From Lunularia cruciata (Eukaryota; Streptophyta; Marchantiopsida; Lunulariales; Lunulariaceae), in assembly GCA_948567375.1 (NCBI GenBank), contig OX419759.1:51116593-51180592 (forward strand): a DNA stretch of 64,000 nucleotides. The letters run 5' to 3'. Position numbers and translations under genes: made by a program. Below are positions 1-12,400 of the stretch, one piece after another. The first letter of the stretch is position 1. Every line of letters begins with the position of its first letter. Below the pieces are notes generated by a model that worked only from the letters and a program-made list of their open reading frames with translations, did no database searches and had not been told where the DNA came from.

Positions 1-2245
1 GTCTTATGTTTTAATCTCTCTCAAAAAACTTAATCTGTTGTTCAAAGTTCTTCTAATTTTTTTGGTGAGAACCAATAGATTGGTCTACTCAATGGAGTAC
101 TACTTAGTAATAGCTCAATCTTGAAGGGCATAAATTGGTCAAAAGGTACCCTTTAGGAAGGTAATTTAAAAGCACATTTTTGAAGTCTTGAACTATTTAA
201 ACAACCATTGCCTTTTGAGATCTCTTATACCCATTAGATTCTCCTTGCTCAATCAACTTGATCCACATTGTAAAAACAAGAATGTTTTCCTCTAAAGCGT
301 GTTCTACAAATATTATATTGACAAACTTCTCATCTTGGGGTTAACTAATCTTAAGTGTATTACTCAAAGATATAAAAAAACCTAATTTATAACCTTGATT
401 TGGTGTTGTGTTTGAATTTACCATTATGTCTAATCAATTTATCCTTATGACATTAAAGTCAAGGAAAACCTAGAATGATATCTTAGTGTAGGGGACCTAT
501 TATAAATCTCATACATTTTGAATATGTTTTCCTAACCTTTCTACCATCTACCATCATCAATTTGCTACACAATATTGGATTGCTAAAAATATATATTTCC
601 TTTGCTAATTGTATGGATATAATTTTCTTAAAACTCCCATAATCAACCAAAATCTTACAATTATAATCAGATATTATAACTTGAAATTAAATCAAACTTG
701 CAAAGTCTAAGCTTTTAATCTCATTGGAATAAATCAAATTCCTAGTAAATTGCTTGATATCTCTTGTTAGAACTCTTAATTTCATGATCTTCATGCTTCA
801 AGAAATCCATTTGTGAAATGGATAGAGGTCATCCATTCTTAGTTAAAAATTTGGCAATAAAATTTTTAATTGGTGATAATAAAAGAAACCACCATTTTGT
901 CACAATTGTTCTTTGTCTACAATGCTAAGAGGTCTTTGTTAGATAGCATGAATCTCCATTGGTGTTGATTTCTCCACTTTTGTGTGGTGTGTTTGTAAGT
1001 TCTCTGAAGGTCTAGGTTGAGACCAAATCATGACAACCAAGGAATTAAAGCACTCGGCCAAATGTCTAGCCTTGTGTATAATTACTTCCAATTAGGTGCA
1101 TGATTTCAAGCCTCTCAAAACCCAATCTAGAGCTTTGCCTTCTTGTATATTTAGAATTTGCATCATTTTGTTTTAGAATTAAGTGATGTAGATCCTCACA
1201 AAACCAATCTACCTCAGTTTTGCAAATCTATCTCATGTGGCTTGTGCATCATTCATCACTTGGAATTTCCTAATTATTTTACTTCTAAATTCTTCTCATG
1301 CCAAATTTGGAGCAAGAAATTGCCATTGAGCTTGCTCTATTTAGAATTTTCATCATAGTTTTGTCTCTTCATCTTATTAGCTTGAAGCCAAGAGGATCTA
1401 TCTCTGTTCATCTAGAAAATTTGTAGCTTCAAAGTATTATTCACAATCAAATACAAAGTTCTCTACTAACTTGGTAAATTCTTGCCTTTAAATATCTTAG
1501 GCTTTAGAAAGCACACTCAATCTTCTTCTCAAAAGATATCTCATTTTGTTGTTATTCTTGATCCACACAATATTTCTCTTCCAACAATCAACTAAGATGT
1601 TCTATATTTATCATTGCATAATGATGATAATTTCAAGCATTGCCACCATGGCTATTACTACATTACCAAACTACTTAATCACAAATGCCTAAGTTAACAT
1701 GTACATGCAAAGCATTCATTGCTCTTTGTAAGATACTATTGAAATAATCAATGGTTCATTAGTCAAGATAGAGCATTCAAAAGAATTTGACCAAAACTTG
1801 AAATGACATGGACTTACAAATCCCAATGATTTGGGGAAATGGATTTGGTGGTTCATAGATTCTATATATTCCATTCTTTCTTTGATATCAATGTAAAAGA
1901 TAGAAGAGAAAAATAAGAGAATATAGATCATATTGAGACTTTCAAATGAGAGCAACTTCCAATGCCTAGCTTAAGCTCAACTTTGATTTTTATAAGCAAC
2001 TTGGATACAAGCCTCTCAAGAAACTTCCAAGGAAGCTTTCTTTTAGAAATCACCTTACTTGTTGTGCAAGCTAAGCTAGCCATTTATTTGGCATACAAGT
2101 TAAGCTAACCATTAAATTGACATACAAGATCCTCACCAAGAAGTGTCCTAGATTTTTCTAGAATATTCTTAGAATTTCTTAACTATATGTTATTTCTATT
2201 ATATAGTTAGTGATATTTATCTTTTGTTAGCTCTATATTATTACA
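1..2245 (-). mobile_element. Y-1: 5' half of a Ty3/gypsy LTR element, cut by the window start
   Basis: Reading on the minus strand, this stretch holds a 5' LTR (1892-2245), a degenerate initiator-Met-like primer-binding site at about 1881-1891, and a leader/gag/protease region that reaches roughly the start of reverse transcriptase at position 1. The assignment comes from base-level similarity along its length to the matching part of Y-2 (about 12100-14489). For example, the block around 60-180 parallels 12165-12270. The rest of the element lies outside the window. It is an old, heavily broken copy; I see no long open frame. The short open frames at 1158-1358 and 1716-1955 are not credible genes. 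Confidence 0.75.
1892..2245 (-). repeat. 5' LTR of Y-1
   Basis: On the minus strand it begins TGTAATAATATAG and ends CTTTTACA, matching the LTRs of Y-2 in both termini. It is about 354 bp, shorter than the Y-2 5' LTR (425 bp). The inner edge abuts the primer-site-like sequence, which fixes it as the 5' LTR. Confidence 0.75.
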
Positions 2246-2299
2246 CAAGCTTACCAAATAATGAATCTCTCTAATCACCTAAGTCCCTCCTTATATATC
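2246..2299. other. Junction between Y-1 and Z-A
   Basis: This 54-bp AT-rich spacer lies between the outer end of the Y-1 LTR and the first sequence alignable to the Z LTR. It may be the decayed beginning of the Z-A LTR; I see no other feature. Confidence 0.4.
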
Positions 2300-3150
2300 A
2301 ACTCAATCATGCTAAGATGTTGGATGATGATTTTGGTAAGCACTTTGTTATCAATCATTGCTTAGGGATTACTTAAAGGTAGCTGGATACAATATTAAGT
2401 CAAATGATTGCACTAATGAGCTACTATTTGCATTGTCAAATTGGCCATCAAATGCACCATTAGAGCTAGATTATTGGCTGCTCAAGAGGTAGTATACCTC
2501 AAAGTACAACTCCAAAAAGGTCATTTCTCTTATGTTGAACCTTTGAGCTCTTGGCTATAGTGGACAAAGGCCAGCAAGAACCACTTGGATTCTCTTAGCT
2601 AGAGTTGGTGTGGCTTGATTGTGTGCTAAGAACCTATTGGTAGTTTCTATTGAGTGTTGAGTGCTGAGATTTGATATCTAAGTTGAGCCTTTGAGCTCTT
2701 GGTTATGGTGTACAAAGACCAACAATTGTCTTAGAGTGGGTGTGGCTTGATGATGTACTCAAGACCATTTGAGCTCTTGGCTGTGGTGGATAAAAGCTGA
2801 TGAAAGTCACTTGGATTCTCTTAGCTAGAGTAGGTATGGCTTGATGATGTGCTCAAGGTCTGGTAGTTTCTATTGAGTGTTGAATACTCATATTTGAGAT
2901 ATCTTATTTGAGTTTTGATTGACTTATTACATAGAAGAAGTGAGTTACCAACATGGATTGGAGAACCTTACTTCTTCTATGCTGAGTCTTTGAGCTATTG
3001 GCTATGGTGGACAAAGGTTGGCAAGAGTCACTTGGATTCTCTTAGCTAGAGTGTGGCTTGAAAATATGCTTAGAGCTTGTTGGTAGTTTCTATTAAGTGT
3101 TGAATGCTCAGATTTGAGATCTAAGTTGAGCCTTTGAGCTCTTGGTTATG
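2300..3150 (+). repeat. 5' LTR region of Z-A with internal tandem duplications
   Basis: Similarity to the 3' LTR region (29030-29642) and to the Z-B LTR (36396-36860) starts near 2313. From 2537 to 3150 a segment beginning gagcctttgagctcttgg recurs about five times (starts near 2537, 2685, 2771, 2983 and 3128), with units of unequal length. The exact 5' end is uncertain because Y-1 abuts it. The LTR proper probably ends near 2936, after which repeated LTR-derived segments continue. Confidence 0.65.
2930..2981. repeat. 12-bp inverted repeat at the Z-A LTR/leader edge
   Basis: The arms catagaagaagt (2930-2941) and acttcttctatg (2970-2981) are perfect reverse complements around a 28-nt loop. 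The hairpin sits where the Z 5' LTR gives way to the leader. Its function is unknown. Confidence 0.6.
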
Positions 3151-3439
3151 GAGTTGAGTTAAATATGAGTTGGAGAGGCTTCTAGAGGTCTCAAATTGAG
3201 TGAGGCCCAAGTTGAGGTCTTGAAGTGGCAACAAAGGTCTTACATTGAGACCAAGTTGGAGGTCTCAATTAGTGCAATTTGGCATTTTGAGGAACAAGGT
3301 TGTTAGGTTGACATTTTGAGGCACAAGGTTGCTGGGTTGAGAGGCTACAAGGCCTAGAAGGGTCAGCTTGTTGATGTGAGGCTAGCTAGTTTAAAGAATC
3401 TTTTGGTAAAATTGGCCCACTCTTCATCAGTGTGTCTAC

Positions 3440-3503
3440 TTAGGTTTGAACCTTGGAACTTTGGTTAGTAGATTGGTGCCTTAGCCAATTGATCAATCTT
3501 CAC
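3440..3503 (-). other. tRNA-like sequence (box A and box B) in the leader of Z-A
   Basis: On the minus strand a box-A-like TGATCAATTGG is followed, 32 nt later, by a box-B-like GGTTCAAACC. This is the spacing found in tRNA genes and tRNA-derived sequences. The same block occurs at the equivalent place in Z-B (49131-49193), so it belongs to the element. The anticodon stem does not pair, so I do not call a functional tRNA. In the element's sense strand the order is box B complement then box A complement, as expected if tRNA-primer cDNA had been captured; this is inference. Confidence 0.5.
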
Positions 3504-3559
3504 TTGTTGTCTTAAAGATTGGTTGACTCATATCTATACCTATATATCTTTGGCTAGGA

Positions 3560-5600
3560 GAGGACCATTGATCCCATCCTTGGTGATCTTGGTAGTGTAA
3601 GAGTAGATAGATACTTCTATTATATCAAATGCCAAGTGGTAGCAAAATCAACCCAATTGGATTTGTGAGATATAGAGTTACCATTGGACTTCTTTTGATT
3701 ACTCCTTCCATTCTTTACTTCCTATTTATGTGAAAGTACCTTGATATTTGGGAGCATTGGTGTTCTAGTGTGCTCTTGGTGGTGGAACCAAAATGAAGAC
3801 CAATCTGACTATCTACATTTCTTTTAGTTGAAGTAGGAAGTGATGACCTATAGACTATGAGAGTCTGTGTTATGATGGTAGGTTACAAGTTACCCTTTTC
3901 CCTAATATAGTTGTCACCATTAGAGGTACTTAGGAAAAATTAGTTGGTGGTATCCAATTGTTGGTGGCACTTGGTGGTTATGGTTGTGGTTTGGGATATA
4001 CTATCACAATAAAGTTTTATAGGAATTTAAGAGGAGATTTTGGTATATTATGCAATGGATTTATGCAAAATGGCAATTGGTATCAATTGTAACTCAAGTC
4101 TTTATGAGGGAGGAGATTGATTTCAATTTGGAGTTTGACATAAGAGTTGATCTAGTTGAGAGTCTACATTATGTGTCCACATTGATATGGTGGGACATGG
4201 GATAAGATTTATGGGGTTTCTAAAAGCCTCAAGTGTTATTCTAGTATAGTGGTTACTATTGAGTTGGATAATTTCATCCAAGAGTTTGATAGTTGGTGTT
4301 ATCTATAAAAGATATAGAACTCAACTTTGTTTTCATCCTTCATGGCAAGGAAGAGGTTGTTTTGACACATAGAGTATAACACATATACCAATGGATGATT
4401 ACCATGAGTTCAAGCAAGAATACATGAAATAGATTGAACTATGGAGACAATATTGGTCATCAAACTACATTTCCTTCACCTTAGGCTTGGTTTCCAAAGG
4501 TAAATATCCAATACTTATGAGTTTAGCTCTAGTAGCATTGGTATATCTAATGGTGATGCACTAGTTGGAGATGGTGATACAATAGGTGGAAGTACAACTA
4601 TAGGAGGGTGGTGTAATATTGAGGTTTAACCCTATGGTGGAGTTCTTCCAATGCTTGAGGCAAACCTACCAAATAATATGGATTGACAAGCTAAAGAACT
4701 TGAAAGAGTGCCAATGGAAAGCTAGAGAGAGCCTACACAAGGCATATACTTGCATTAGACTATTGATCAGCTTCACTCAAGGTGTTATTGAGGCACAAGT
4801 TGTCTTGTTTTGGTATAATATACTATACAAATTTTTTTTATGTAGAGTACTTGATGCTATATTATTATAAACTACCTCACCAACTTGGCAATTATCTTCG
4901 ATTTGGCATAGCACAATAAGCTCAAAATGGTGGAAGAGAGAGTGGTGACATCTAAATTTGATAAGGAGATCTCATCCATAGCCAGTACTTCTTCTAGGAT
5001 GAAATAGAGTACCCCACATCATGTTGGCTTTAAGAGTAGAGTAGATTACCTTGATCTTATTGAGCAAGTGGAGTCCTTAATGCACCTAGATCCCTACCCT
5101 CATTTTTTGCTGAACAAAAACCACTAAGTGGTGGTGTTGCTTGTTGGACTTGTGGTGGATCTCACCCCAAGAAAGAGTGCATCCAAGATAATGGTCATGC
5201 AATCTCAAGAGAAGATCAACTAGCCTAGAGGTAGTGTGACCATTGCCACAAATTTAGTCATATTAGTTACCAATCCTTTGACTTATACTCAAGTTACAAA
5301 GTTGTAGGAGGTAGAGGACCCATTGGTCAAGAGGACAAGGTGGTGGAGGTGGAGGTAGAGAAACTTCACTTGGTAGGGGCATTATATTTATTATTGCATT
5401 TGATACAACCATGGCTACTCAAATTGTGTAGTTAGAGTAGAGATTGGCTAGTATGAGTATAGCTCAAAGAATATCAAATTTAAGTGTTAAGGCTTCTAGC
5501 TCTTATGTTTAGCAAAAGATATGTCCTTGAACTCATGAGTGGATCAACACACGTAGATGCATTTGTTGTTGTGATTAGGAATGTAATATGTGCTTGGAAG
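3560..5600 (+). other. gag region of Z-A
   Basis: This is decayed coding sequence aligning with the Z-B gag region (49430-51350). Near 5135-5185 a zinc-knuckle-like CWTCGG...H....C can be read. Near 5230-5290 a second cysteine/histidine cluster, CDHCHKF.H, follows. Two tandem knuckles at the end of gag fit the nucleocapsid part of a Ty3/gypsy Gag. The region is broken in many places. No functional protein is implied. Confidence 0.6.
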
Positions 5601-5789
5601 CTTAGAGGAGCACCAATGTAGTTGGACTCATAGATGGGCCAAACATCACCAATCTTTCATACTTTTTAGGGCACTACAAACAAAATTTATGGGTACTAGA
5701 CATCCTAGTGTAGGTGTGGTAAGTAGAGATGGAGTGAAACATTGACCAAATACTAATCAACCACCTACTTCTATTGAGTCTAGCACAAT

Positions 5790-6260
5790 GTTGAGGGTAG
5801 CTCTATTGATTATATGCTCCTCTTTATTCTCAACCATCAATATGTTTATACTAGGAGTTGACATAGTTCTAGTATTCCAGTTAGTTGCAACACTTTGTGA
5901 GAGTAGGGATGGCGTAGTTTCTACTTCTAGTGCCAAGGTGTTTGATGGTAGAGGCAACTTGGTTGAGGAGCATGGGATCTATTTTGCTATTATTGGTTTA
6001 TGGGAGGTAGCAACTACTAGGTTGGAAGAGTTAACTTTTAGACTTGCATTTGGGCAAGATAGGTTTACACCTAGGGTTGTTTTATTAGATAACCAGCATG
6101 AGATTTTTAGTTTGGTTGGACCTTTAGGGAAGGTTTATACACCATAGAGGGTCTTATTAGACTCTAGTGCACAACCCTTTATGTTGGGGAAGGTTATAGT
6201 CCTTGGTCTTGAGCTATGGAAGACCAAAGTTGAGAGGTGTCTATTTTAGATTTATACATC
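5790..6260 (+). other. Protease region of Z-A
   Basis: An aspartic-protease-like segment reads RVVLLDNQHEIFSLVGPLGK, followed near 6150-6185 by LLDSSAQPFMLG. This is the D-[ST]-[GS]-A active-site neighbourhood typical of retroelement proteases. The matching block in Z-B lies near 51720-51880. It sits directly downstream of gag and upstream of the methyltransferase-like region, so the order is gag-PR-MT-RT. This is a fossil copy. Confidence 0.55.
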
Positions 6261-6662
6261 TACAGGGGTGATTCCACATAGTATATCACATTTGAGGAGC
6301 TCATTGTCCAGATTTATATTGATCATTTAATTGATAATTTGGCAGTAAGAGCTCAAGCCATTGCAATAGTAGCAGAGTCATATGATGTGTTAATGGGAGG
6401 AATAGTGTTTATACTCCATGGGTTTAAGCATGAGGGTTAGGATATTAGGAGGAGAAAATATCCTATAGGCCAAGTTTGTATTCAAGTAAGGACATGTATA
6501 TCACCTAGGGTGGTCTTTAGTAATGGAAATCTTGGCTCATTAAATCAAAGACTATAACATCAATCTCAACTTTAAGTGGTTCCATTAATTGGCCTAGTGA
6601 GTTATTGGAGGAGAATTCACATACATAGAATTCCCTAATATAGAGAAGATCACTTGGATTTG

Positions 6663-8553
6663 TGTGGTACCCACATTTTTCATTTTGGATGAGTTTTGAA
6701 GAAGAAGTGCATTGCTGAAACCAAATTGAAACCAAATAGAGAAGAAATGAGGGGAAACTTGTGTTTTGATCAGGCTTGAGGAAGTCTACTTTGTGTTCGA
6801 GGAAGAAGGACTCAGATTGGATCAAACCCAAAGAAGCTTACTTTGTGTCAGAGGAGGAAAAACTCGGAGCAGACGCTGAAGGAGTGCAGACCCGAAGGAG
6901 GAAGGAAAGTTGTAGGTCAAGATTCTTGCGGGGGCCATATCTCAATGACCACAAGTCTAAATCAAGCATGATATATCTCGTTGGAAGCGTTTTGTTCAGA
7001 GCTTTCCATTGCCACCAAAATCGTAAAGTTTAGAGGTCTATAGAAGAAGTTACAAGCATTGAAGTTTTGGGAGTAGATGTACAAAGTAGTTTGGTGTCTT
7101 CGGGTCAATGTGACTTTGGACTTCGTACTTTGGACTTTGGGTTTATATGACTTTGGGTCTAAAGACTTTACTTCAAGATAAATATGATTCAACCCAATGA
7201 AGTCAGACCTTGGAGTGCAGTGAAGGTGACTTTGAGAGTTTTTCCATAGGGATCAGAGGAAGTTAAGAGTAGTGAAAGAAGATAGTTAGGATACCCATGA
7301 CTTTAATTTCAGTTCTGATTGAAGATGAAATATGAATTGAAAGAGAAGTAGCAATAGTGAATAAACCCACAATGCAAGATCAGACAATAAGTGTTGTTGG
7401 GTCAGTTACATGAGTGATTAGGAGAAAGTAGATTACAAATTGAAGGTGTAGATAGTGTATTCATGCTTTCAATTACAATTCTTGATGATGACACAATAGA
7501 ATTAGCAAAGGAATTGATAATAGTTAGACCCAAAGTAGATAAAATAGGAGTGCATGTGTCTTTGGATTTGACATTTGACACTTTAGAGAAGAGTGGATCG
7601 AGAGATAGAGATTTAGAAGGATTACCTGTTATAGGAATTGTAGATCAGAGTGGAGAATTAGTAGAATTTGTAGAGGAATTAGAAGTTGTGAAACCCGAGG
7701 ATAGAGTAATAGTGAGTAAAGTTACTTCAAGATTGGAAGCCAAGGAAGAAGTAGACATTGGATCGGAATAGAAACAGATTTGAGATTTGAAGAGACAGAT
7801 ATGAAGGGTTGCATTGTCATTTTGGATCTCTAGGTTAGAAGAGTTGTTGTAGAGCGGTATAGTTGTTAGAACTGTCGATTGCTTCACTATTTAAGAGTGA
7901 CATTTGTAATCTTATGTTGTTCAATGCTCATTATTTTTGAGAATAGATAAAGCAAAGTGTTGTGAAGTAGTGCTCATCGCTTGAGCTTGATTCCGAGTAT
8001 CAGCTTTTCAATTGTGTTTGTGAGTGTGTGGAGAAATTTGAAGTACAAGTCAATGTGCTTGTTAGATGTTGGATTCCACAGCCTTGATCTTCATTTTGTG
8101 TGTTTGATCTTGAGTGAAGTGCAATCAAAGCAATGCCTTGACAGATCTGAGAGGAATTGTAGTGTTGATAGTATTTTGCATTTGTGAGTGTAGTGCAAAG
8201 TTGACATGAAGCAATTTCGATCAAGAAAGTTGTGCCTTTAGTGGAAGGGTGGAACACAATTTTGAGGCAAAGTTGTTTTGCAGTGAAGTGCCGTTTTTGG
8301 GAGAGCCTGAATCATCACAATCAAGATTGTTTGGAAGGAGTTGTGATTAAGGAATGTTAATTTGTGACAAGATTGCAAATCAGTGCTTGTTACTCTCTTT
8401 TGGGTGTGGTTTCTACCTAAGAGATTAAAGAAGAACTCAAGAAGAACTAAATTGTTACTTTGCTTTGTATTGGACATTTCTGACTCATATCTCTGCCGGA
8501 ACAAACTTTACTTACCCGATAACCGCAAAAGTGATATTTACCGGGTTGTCACA
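6663..8553 (+). mobile_element. X-1: 1.9-kb unit with TG...CA ends and perfect 5-bp TSD
   Basis: It begins TGTGGTACCCACATTTTT and ends CCGGGTTGTCACA. It is flanked by the perfect duplication atttg (6658-6662 and 8554-8558), inside Z-A sequence that is continuous in Z-B near 52320-52345. At 1891 bp it matches X-2 (1887 bp without its insert) and X-3 (1896 bp). Around 7463-7771 it encodes a short acidic segment related to the C-terminal part of the X-4 coding region. There is no LTR pair, reverse transcriptase or transposase inside. The simplest reading is a solo LTR of a long-LTR family, or a non-autonomous unit mobilised by a retroviral-type integrase. CpG motifs are more decayed than in X-3. 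Confidence 0.85.
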
Positions 8554-8842
8554 ATTTGGAGTATAAGTATGATGAGTAGAGTTGTTCCATTCACTTAGGA
8601 TGTTCTTTTATGGAGTTCCAATGAGGAGTTGTAGTAACATGTAGATTAGCTGGTTGAGTAGGCTTGGAGTAGAGCCTTTGTATCACCAATGGACCAGGTT
8701 GAGGATGATCCTCTAGAATCTATAACCTTGTCACCTTTGGATACCACACATATTGCTTGGGAGTATCTAATGGAGTGAGTATGCTTATTTGAATTTCTTT
8801 GGTGGGATTAGCACTAGGATAGTTGCAACCTTGCAAGAAAAT
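8554..8842 (+). other. Start of the methyltransferase-like region of Z-A (motif I side)
   Basis: After the X-1 target duplication, Z-A resumes and aligns with Z-B 52335-52600. Near 8800 the sequence tttggtgggattagcac corresponds to the F-G-G-I motif I region of the methyltransferase-like domain seen more clearly in Z-C (63557-63571). The domain is interrupted by Y-2 just after motif I. About five bases (8838-8842) next to Y-2 have no counterpart in Z-B. Confidence 0.6.
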
Positions 8843-9259
8843 TGTAAAAGACCAAGGAGAGAAATAAAATAATAGAAGACAGAAGTGGAAGATCACATTG
8901 GGATTCTCAAGTGAAGTAAATTCTAAATGCCTAGCTTGATCATGGCTTAGATATTTATAAGTAACTTGGTTACAAGACTCATAAGGAGCTTCCAAGTAAG
9001 GTTCCTTCTAGGAGCTAACTTACTTGGAATGTAAGGTAAGCTAGTCGTTTACTTGGCATACAAGTTACTCAACCCTTGGAAAGTTCCTTGAAGCTTCTCA
9101 CCAATAAGTTTCATGTGTGCTTCTAGAATATTCTACTCACAAGCTTTCTCAATGCTTCTAGCACATTCTTAGGCTAGTTCTACTTCTTTTGCTATACTTA
9201 GCTTAGACTACTAACTCATTAGCTTCTACAAACTTGTCTACTAACTCCATATTATTACA
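8843..9259 (-). repeat. 3' LTR of Y-2
   Basis: On the minus strand it runs from TGTAATAATATGGAG to CTCTCCTTGGTCTTTTACA, about 417 bp. It pairs with 14065-14489. A further partial LTR copy follows on its inner side. Confidence 0.8.
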
Positions 9260-9443
9260 TACAAGCTACTCTACACTTGAAAAAGTTCCTAAAAGCTTCT
9301 TACCAAGAAATTTACATTTTGTTTCTAGAATATTCTTCCCACAAGCTTGCTAGATGCTTCTAGCACATTATTAGGCTAGGTTTACTTCTTTTGCTATATT
9401 TAGCTTAAATTGTTAACTTGTCTACTAACTCCATATTATTACA
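9260..9443 (-). repeat. 184-bp tandem duplication of the LTR start in Y-2
   Basis: This segment repeats 9076-9259 (both end ccatattattaca on the plus strand). The 3' side of Y-2 is therefore a partial LTR start followed by a complete LTR. The two copies are visibly diverged, so the duplication is old. Confidence 0.75.
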
Positions 9444-12400
9444 GATCTTCCACTGCTAGTTGGTGATAGCCTTGTTGCCATGGAATCTTAAAACTCATGT
9501 AGGGCTGTCTATGCATTATAGAGATGAGAAAGAGCTCTCATGTGACATTGTGAAGGGGATATCCTTTCCAAATGACCAATAATGCATTGAATGCATTATT
9601 GGTGGCCATGTTGGATGCTATGACATGCAAGTATATGATCAACTTCATATTCTTCATGATTGTTGATAGAATGGGAGGAGGAAGGGGTTAGACATGAGTG
9701 GAAAAGGAAGATGGGTTAGAAAAAAACAATTTTGGAACATGTAAGACATGATTGATCTGCATATGATTAGGGAGAGCAAGTTAGTAATCAACAAGAGAAA
9801 TGATTTGAGTATTCTCAAATGGACCTATCCAATTGGGAACAAGTTTATGGACTTGAGTATCAAGTGGGAGAGGAAGGTTACTAGAAAAAGCATGGCCTTA
9901 TCACCTAGTTGAAAGATGAGATCATGATGATGCTTATTAACATATTGCTTTAGCTAATTTTGAAAATTGGCTTGGTATAAGGATTTAGATAATATGGAAA
10001 AGAAGGTGGAAGTATGTGAGACCTAAGATTTTGGAGCAAGAAGAGAATTTGGAACAAGTGGATCCTATCTATAATTAAGGAAGGAAGGAGAAAAGCCAGT
10101 ACTTGCTTGCTTGGAATTATTATAGGCAAACTCAACAACCACAAGACAAGTATCTTAATCATATGGTGAACATCAACAAAGGCATATAACATCTCCCAAG
10201 TGCAATTTGCTTGTTTTATTTATCCATCAGTTTGAGGATGATAAGCTATAAAAAATGCAAGCTTGGTACCAAGGAGTTTAAAAATTGTTAACCAAAATTA
10301 ACTAGTAAAGCAAATATCTTGACCAGAGATGAGAACCCTTGACATCCCATATGGTTGAAGATGGTGTCAAAGTATACTATACTTTTGTGGTAGGAGCTAA
10401 ATGAATTTTCTTATTGAGCTTATCAACAAACACTACAATGGCTATATGGCCCTAGTCCAACTTTGGAAAGGATGTAATGAGGTCTTAGCTTATGTGTTCC
10501 CAACAAGTAGATATAATAGGTAGTGGTTAAAAGATTCCACTTGGCTTTTAGTCATTGGTTTGGTTGCATTGGCAACTCCCACAAGATCTACAAACTCTTG
10601 AACCTCTTGTGCCATGTTGGGCCATCACCATTGATGTTGAAGGGCACCTAAGGTCTTGTCCATTCCCATGAAGCCAATTATTGGCAAATCATAGGCCTCT
10701 TGAAGCCACACAAGTTATAGATCACCCTTGGCTAAAACATAGATCCAATTCTCATAAAATAGAGGGCCTCCTTTGAAGGGAAAAGTGTTGGAATCCTTGT
10801 CATGTATTGCAAGACAACCTTGTACCAATTGAAAGAAGGTCTTGCTATAAAGCAGTCATAAAATTGACTTGGAATTTTAAGTCAATTGACAATGTTGTAA
10901 TTTTTGTTGTCCTAAAGAGTCTTCAAACCAGGTCATTAGGATAGGGCATCAAGGATGACATGGTACTTGTTGAGTTTGTATTCAAGCTTGATGTCAAAAA
11001 ATTATACTTGTTCTTCCCATTGATGATGTAGACTCTTCATGTGCTCCAAATAGAAGGTCTACAACAAAAGTTTGTGATTGGTTTGCATGATCACTTGTTT
11101 TCCCAACAGAGAATGTCTCTATATCTTTGTGGTATATACCATTAGTAGTTGTTCTCAATCCCAAATAAAATAATTCCTTTTTTGGTGTTTAATTGGTGAG
11201 ACACAAAGGCAATGGGATGTGGACCATTTGGAAATTCCTACTACAACATAATTCCAATGGTAAAGTTAGAAGTATCAAAATCAACCATGCAAGGTAGTGA
11301 GGATCATATGCTTGGAGGATGGGTCATAAAGACACCATATGTTTCAATTCATTGAATGATTCTTTGTGCTTTGTGGTCCATTGAAAGCTTGATGTCTTCT
11401 CCAAGAGATTTATTAATGATGCAATCACATGAGCATAGTAATAGATGAACCATTAGTAGAAATTTTCCAATCCATTGAATGCCACACTTCCATGGTATCC
11501 TTAGGAATAGGCCAAGAAGTAATGGTCTGATTTTCTTCTCTTCCATCTTGATCTTCTTTGATGAGACCTTATAACCCAAGAAGGTAACTTCCTTTTACCA
11601 CAAGGTATTGCCATAAGTTGCCACAAGGTATTGCTGCAAGGTGCCACAACTTCCATTGTCAAAGTCGTCTTAGGACTTCTTATACATATCTTGTGTTCTA
11701 CCTTTGTCTTACTATAGATTAAAATATCACCCAAGAACACTACCACATATCAATCCAACGTTGCATCCAACACCCAATGCATTTGATCTATGAAAATTGT
11801 TGGAGCATTAGTGAGCCCAAAAGGTAAAACTCTCCACTCAAATGCCAATACCTTATGCAAAAGATAGTATTTTTCACATCCTTCCTATTAATGGGAATTT
11901 GCTAATAGCCACTTCAAAGATCCAACTTGGAAAAGTATTGTGTTCCACTTAGTTGATCAACAAGTCATCAATTCAAGACAAGAGATATGCATTCTTCATT
12001 TTTAGTTTATTAAAGCCGTTATAGTCAATATGGAATTGAATTGTCCATCATTTTTTGTTACAAAGAGTATTGGTGCTCCACAAGAAGATGTACTATATTG
12101 TATAAAATCCTTCTCCAACAATTTGTTCAGTGTTGTTCAAAGCTCTTCTAACTCCTCTGGTGAGAGCCTTTAGATTGGTCTACTCACAAGAGTACTACTT
12201 GGCAATAGCTCAATCTTGAAGTGCATACCTTGATCAAAAGGTAACCCTTTTGGAAGATCAATTAAAAATATATTTGAAAATTCTTGCACTATTAGATCAA
12301 CCATTGCTTGTTAAGATTACTTACTCTCACTAAATTCTCTTTGTGAGATTGACTTGATCCACATAGAAAAAATGAAATTATCTTTCTCCAAAGCTTGCTC

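Noticed and set aside
2929-2982. Small inverted-repeat transposon (MITE)
   Set aside because: The 12-bp arms enclose only 28 nt, no target duplication is visible, and the sequence aligns with the Z LTR/leader edge; it is a hairpin rather than an insertion.
3440-3503. Functional tRNA gene
   Set aside because: Box A and box B are present, but the anticodon stem and acceptor stem do not pair, and the block belongs to the Z leader in two copies.
6776-7033. Plus-strand open frame of 85 codons in X-1 (and 39009-39236 in X-3)
   Set aside because: It is not kept in frame among X copies and has no recognisable domain.
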